Below are positions 59,127 through 64,000 of a stretch of 64,000 nt of DNA, piece after piece. The DNA is from Alligator mississippiensis (lineage: Eukaryota > Chordata > Crocodylia > Alligatoridae): positions 116,444,162 through 116,508,161 of the forward strand of contig NC_081824.1 in NCBI RefSeq assembly GCF_030867095.1. The letters are read 5' to 3'. The translations under genes were made by a program, and so were the position numbers. The notes under the pieces are model-generated. The model saw nothing but the letters and a program-made list of their open reading frames with translations, was not told the DNA's origin and did no database searches. Position 1 is the first letter of the stretch. Every line of letters starts with the position of its first letter.

Positions 59127-61019
59127 TTCACTTTTGCTTGGGCTTTGCATAGTAGTTTCTAGGTCACTCCTTACAAGAATACATGGGACCTATCTCCACA
59201 TTGAAGAAAACTGCTACTGCCTAATAAAAAGGTGGCTAGGAACCCGTTCCCTTTATGTCCCTTTTGTTCATGAGAATCTTTTATTCAGTCACTTTGAATA
59301 GGATCTCCCCTATCACTTGAGTTTTGTCCTAAACTTCAGGCTCAGTGCAAAACTCAGATAAAATAGATGAGTTTCACATAGTTTCCACATTAAGCACAAG
59401 TTAACTCAGTTTCATTCAAAACTTGGCTTCAGGCTCATCTGAATTTTAAATGAGGCTGCCTGGATTTGGCAAAACTACCATAAGTCTGTGTTTGTTTAAA
59501 AAAAAAAATTAAACCAGGCATGATTCACTCTGCTCTAGGTCTCCTTTTTATCAGTTTCACACATCTCCAGTAGAGATTGGCCTTATATTGACTTTCCTTT
59601 ACTCTAGAATTAACTTGGGCTCTTCCTTTCTAATCAAGTTCACAACCATGTGCGCAAAAATCTCTTCCCTGAGTAAGATGTAACGTTCTACCAGGGCCCA
59701 TCCTAGAGTCAGTGCCTCCATTGCAGGCACTTAAAGAATTTACTAGGGAAAACTTAGTCCCCTGCAGACACCTGACTACAAAGTTAAGGAAGCTTCAGCA
59801 GTTTATATCACAGAGGATTAAGCACAAAGTGCATCATAGCTGCTTCCAAACTTCTACCATTGCATAGAGACCAGTTAAGATCTTACATTAGAAGAAAGAG
59901 TCATGCTGTATAAAGTGTTTGGTTACATATACATTGCCAAAATGGGGAAATGTCATCATCTTCCCTTCAACAAATGCATTCCCTGCCATAGAATAGCAGC
60001 CAAATGACATATCTGAATAGCAAGAAGAAAAAAACCCTCCACCCACACGTCTTGGAAGAAATTATGTAAATCCAGTGTTTCTATAACTGAAATCAGTGTT
60101 ATCTGTAAAATGGAGATCTTATCTGGATGGTTACTCTTCCCTGCAGTTCCAGAACTGTGCACAGAATTCTCCTGATCTAAATTAGTTTTACCATTGTCCT
60201 GAGTCCTGTCTGGTTTTGTTGAATTTTACGTGCTGAAATAAATGCAAACTTGGGGACAGAATCTCTTCTTCACCAAATGTAGCTGGTTTGGGTTACCTGC
60301 TTTTCTGCCCTGGGCTCAGCCTTCTACAGGGTAGAGCAATCTTGAGGCTGTTCTAATTTGTGCTGGGTGATACAATCCCCTACAGACCATGAGCTAGATG
60401 GTTACAATTTCACAATTAGTCAGCTCTGCAGTAAGCATCTTGTATAGGTGCACCCACTGTATTCTGCTTTAAGCATAGTGTCATTTGTAGACTCAGACTT
60501 CTCCTAGTACAGTGCACAGCAAATTCTTATTACTGGTAGTAGGTTCTGCAAGACCCTATCTGTTTGCAAACACTCCCTGGAATCAAACAAGAGTTCCCAG
60601 GTTGACATTAGTTATGTGTTGTGCAAGTATTTCCTGCTAAGGGTGGATGCCCACCAATTTACTTTTTTTTTAAATGCCAGAAATTGGCAAATGAAAACAA
60701 AGTCTTGAAAGGTGTATCAGATCTACACCTTAGCTAACAGGAGCTTGCAATGCCTTGGTAAACATTACCAGACAGATGGGTACGTGCTGTTCTGCAGCAT
60801 GGTGTGACATTGATGTTTTATGCCTATAACATGACCTAATTATTGGCTAAAAATGAGTTCAAATGAGAAGGTGGATCATATTGCATGAAGCTTAATTAAT
60901 GCAAAACAGACAAAAGAAGCTGCCCCTCTTAGCCTGCATAAGAGCTATCAGGTACCATGAAAATACTATACAATAAAATGAAAACATGACTAAGCAGATG
61001 CTCACATGGCTATGAAACA
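59127..61019 (-). other. SLC2A12 long intron: nothing recognised
   Basis: No gene or element recognised. Composition is ordinary. Confidence 0.5.
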
Positions 61020-61413
61020 GACAAAACTCTTGTGCTAAAGGCGATATATTTTATTTAGGCCAACTAAATAGTAGCAAAAAAATTAATTTCTTTGCAAGCT
61101 TTTGGATCCAAACCCTGCCTGACATCTGACACCGTCAGGAAAGAAACCTGCTGGAGCTTGGCTTCTATTTAATCTGCATATTCACAGGGCAACTTTTTCA
61201 CAAATGGACTTAAAAACCCAGGGGAACCACATATCTTTTACTTCCCCTGTGCAAAATGAAGTTTCTTTTCTACCTGAAACAACGTTTACAATCTTTGAAC
61301 TCTCCTCTGCCTAAAGAAGGGTGTTTGGACCCAAAAGCTTGCAAAGAAAGAGATTTTTTGCTACTATTTAGTTGGGCTAATAAAAGATACTGCCTCTAGC
61401 ACAAGAGTTTTGT
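61020..61413. mobile_element. Inverted-repeat (foldback) element
   Basis: The left arm (61020-61115) gacaaaactcttgtgc..aactaaatagtagc..gcaagcttttggatcc is mirrored by the right arm (61321-61413) ggacccaaaagcttgc..gctactatttagtt..gcacaagagttttgtc. Arms ~93 bp, loop ~205 bp. Single arms of the same family occur near 26000 and 29850. Confidence 0.75.
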
Positions 61414-62893
61414 CTGCTTCTGCTTCTGCTTCTTTAGACCAACATGGCTACAAGCTATATCCCTGATGCTTGTCTATGACTCTTTTGCAAAAATGCTTAC
61501 ATTTCTCTCTTGCAGCATTTTTATTCAGTGCCCATCAGTAGTCTGGGGACATCAATAAATAATACTAAATAGTGATATCTAGTGAATGATAGATTACAAA
61601 ACTTCAGTTGCTTCTGATAACTTGGAAAAAAGAAGAAACCACTGATGTATATAGCGTTAAAAATGGCTACCAATGAAGCCTGACCAGTCACTGGACTTTT
61701 GGCTGGAGCCAGAAAGTCCTTGTCCAGTAGAGAACAAGAAGATTGGAGAGCTGAAATTTACTGACCTGTACTATGTATATTCTGCCATCAAGAATTGATG
61801 AAGTTATGTATATGCTATGAAGCCTATCCTAAATACCACATGCATTCAGAACAGACCAGTGGCTCTACTGTTGCCAACTTTGCATGGCTTGTGAGGAACA
61901 GGGAAAGGATGTAAGCAACTTTTTCATGACTGTGGACACTCTTTTCTATGGTGCTAATTACTTAAAAACAGAGGAATACCTGTGCAATTCTGTGCTCGGT
62001 GCGGGAGGAGGTGGTATTGGTAGCAGCAGCTGGGCCAGCATGGTGGCTGCTGTTCTTGTGCTCCCTCCAATTGGCACCTGGGGCTAGTCTCCCAGTCACC
62101 TTCCCCATTTAGTTGATCAAAAGACTATGTGGAGGAAAAAGTAAGATCAAACCTAGACACAGCAGGAAATGCATGTGGCATCCACTGAAAGGGTAGCGGA
62201 GATTTCACAATACCTCAGGGTTCACATGTGCTGAGCCATCCAGAATATCCCGGACCTTACACTGTAGTATGGCTGTCCCTTCCTCTTTCATATAGACCAT
62301 GGCTTAAGAGTAAGCATTTTGAAAAGCCAGTTTAGCACATTCAGGGAATGAATAATGCAAACATTTTATTGGTTTGTTTGCTGTTAATGAGCATTTTTAT
62401 AGCTAACAGTAAGAAAAGCCCTGTAAATTTAATATAAGAAATCCATACAATATAAGAAAGCTTTAAGAGTTTTGTCTCTAAGTAGTAAAAGCCAGGAGTT
62501 ATATATGATGCTCAGGCCTTAGTTTGTCTTTTGGACAGAGGGCACATTGCTGTAATGCTAGTTATCCATTTTATCCACTGATTATATAAAGCAAAATGCA
62601 TAAACAGGCCTGACAGGAAGGGCTGAAATTCAGGACTCTGTTTTGTTAGGTGAGTGCTTAGCCACTACACTATACAATCACATTCCCAATTGCTTGCTCC
62701 TTGAGAAGCAGGTTTTCTTTGGGGTGTGATGGGCCTAGAACGTGTGTCACCCACTTCATCAGCAAGTGTGTTAACCAATAGACTGCTGGGCAAAACGCAG
62801 ACTCCAGCATAATACTTGCTCTCAGTATCAAATACATGCATGTGTTTTTACTTGAACTAAGGCTATTGGGATGTGTACAGAATGTATTAATTG
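61414..62893 (-). other. SLC2A12 long intron: nothing recognised
   Basis: Plain intronic sequence. A weak old-repeat trace (caggactctgttttgttaggtgag, 62630-62655) is possible. Confidence 0.45.
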
Positions 62894-62955
62894 ATTCATA
62901 GATGTTTGGGTTGGAAGGGACCTCAGTAGATCATTGAGTCCAACCCCCTGCCCTG
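62894..62955 (-). mobile_element. CR1 3'-end stub, - strand
   Basis: gattcatagatgtttgggttgg and ggacctcagtagatcattgag are the CR1 3' terminus in - orientation, about 60 bp. It abuts a + strand CR1 body that starts at 62970. Confidence 0.8.
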
Positions 62956-62969
62956 GGGTGGGATTGATA

Positions 62970-64000
62970 ACCAATCTAGTCTCTTTCTATGACCAGGTTA
63001 CGAAACGCCTGGACACAGGAGGAGGGGTGGATGTCGTATACTTAGACTTCAGGAAGGCCTTCGATACGGTATCCCACCCCATACTGGTGAGCAAGCTAAG
63101 AGGCTGTGATGTGGATGACTACACAGTCCGGTGGGTGGCGAATTGGCTAGAGGGTCGCACCCAAAAAGTCATGATGGATGGGTCGGTCTCAACCAAGAAA
63201 TTGTTTTTTAGATATATTGGGAGTAAAAGGAAGACCCAGGGAGGAATAGGACCTCTGCTAAATGGGCAGAAACAATTGGTGACAGACAGGGGGGACAAGG
63301 CTGAACTCCTCAACGAGTTCTTTGCCTCAGTGTTCCTAAGTGAGGGGCACAACAAGTCTATCACTGGGGTTGTAGAGAGGCAGCAGCAAGGCGCCAGACT
63401 TCCATACATAGATCCTGAGGTGGTGCAGAGTCACTTGGAAGACCTGGATGCTTTTAAGTCGGCAGGCCCGGATGAGCTCCATCTGAGGGTGCTGAAGGCA
63501 CTGGCCGACATCATTGCAGAGCCACTGGCGGGAATATTCGAACGCTCGTGGCGCACGGGCCAAGTCCCAGAGGACTGGAAAAGGGCTAACGTGGTCCCCA
63601 TTTTCAAGAAGGGGAGGAAGGAGGACCCGGGCAACTATAGGCCAGTCAGTCTCACCTCCATCCTTGGCAAAGTCTTTGAAAAAATTATCAAGGCTCACAT
63701 TTGTGAGAGCCCGGCAGGACAAATTATGCTGAGGGGAAACCAGCACGGGTTTGTGGTAGGCAGATCGTGCCTGACCAATCTAGTCTCCTTCTATGACCAG
63801 GTTACGAAACGCCTGGACACAGGAGGAGGGGTGGATGTCGTATACTTAGACTTCAGGAAGGCCTTCGATACGGTATCCCACCCCATACTGGTGAACAAGT
63901 TAAAAGGCTGTGATGTGGATGACTACACAGTCCAGTGGGTGGCGAATTGGCTAGAGGGTCGCACCCAAAGAGTCGTGGTGGATGGGTCGGTCTCGACCTG
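62970..64000 (+). mobile_element. CR1 LINE body with in-frame tandem duplication, runs off window
   Basis: The + strand is open without a stop from 62895 to the window end in one frame. It reads TNLVSFYDQVTKRLDTGGG, VYLDFRKAFDTVSHPIL and VANWLEGRTQK, then at 63195 jumps back to an earlier ORF2 part (KKLFFRYIGSKRK). It proceeds normally through NEFFASVFLSEG, RANVVPIFKKGRKEDPGNY and SILGKVFEKIIKAHI, and repeats the first segment. So 62970-63194 and 63774-63998 are copies at an 804-bp (268-codon) period, about 96% identical. Catalytic FADD lies beyond the window. Confidence 0.93.

Overview
This is vertebrate genomic DNA, most likely from a crocodilian. It holds two split host genes with GT/AG introns. 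The repeats are dominated by CR1 LINEs whose 3' ends carry the TTCATAGAT..GGAAGGGACCTC signature I associate with crocodilians, plus many short non-autonomous DNA transposons. The organism call rests on recalled repeat style and is moderately sure. The gene identities rest on near-complete protein matches to recalled sequences and are strong.

Layout: a GC-rich CpG island at about 735-1560 is the likely promoter and first exon of TBPL1 (TBP-like protein 1, TRF2/TLF), on the + strand. Six coding exons between 11314 and 19845 join without a frame break into 186 codons. A poly(A) signal follows at 20264. SLC2A12 (GLUT12 sugar transporter) lies on the - strand, tail to tail with TBPL1. Only its last three exons are in the window (37405-37527, 35535-35667, 28613-28712). 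The first exon and the large second exon must lie beyond base 64000, so about 38-64 kb is one long SLC2A12 intron. The TBPL1-SLC2A12 neighbourhood is the order I know from amniotes (human 6q23).

The rest is mobile-element sediment. CR1 copies lie at 9241-10525 (-), 16258-16893 (+), 16993-17716 (-), 30532-33410 (-, with an 882-codon open ORF2) and 62970-64000 (+, with an internal in-frame tandem duplication). At least a dozen hAT-like elements are present. Three have good 8-bp target duplications (50396-51653 perfect, 52844-53111 and 41819-43305 at 7/8), and 6943-8079 is also 7/8. Several carry very large internal palindromes or ~150-bp tandem units. A palindromic MITE family with GGGC..CTNTACACATG ends occurs four times; three copies are split by later insertions. 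There is one LTR fossil (58677-59126, -), one TA-flanked element (28884-29724), older CR1/L3-like remnants and simple repeats.

I found no CRISPR, rRNA, tRNA or operon-like system, and no new protein system that the sequence supports. The most unusual signals are the in-frame duplicated CR1 reverse transcriptase segment at the right edge, the giant palindromes inside hAT elements, a facing CR1 pair in a TBPL1 intron, and upstream AUGs in the TBPL1 leader.
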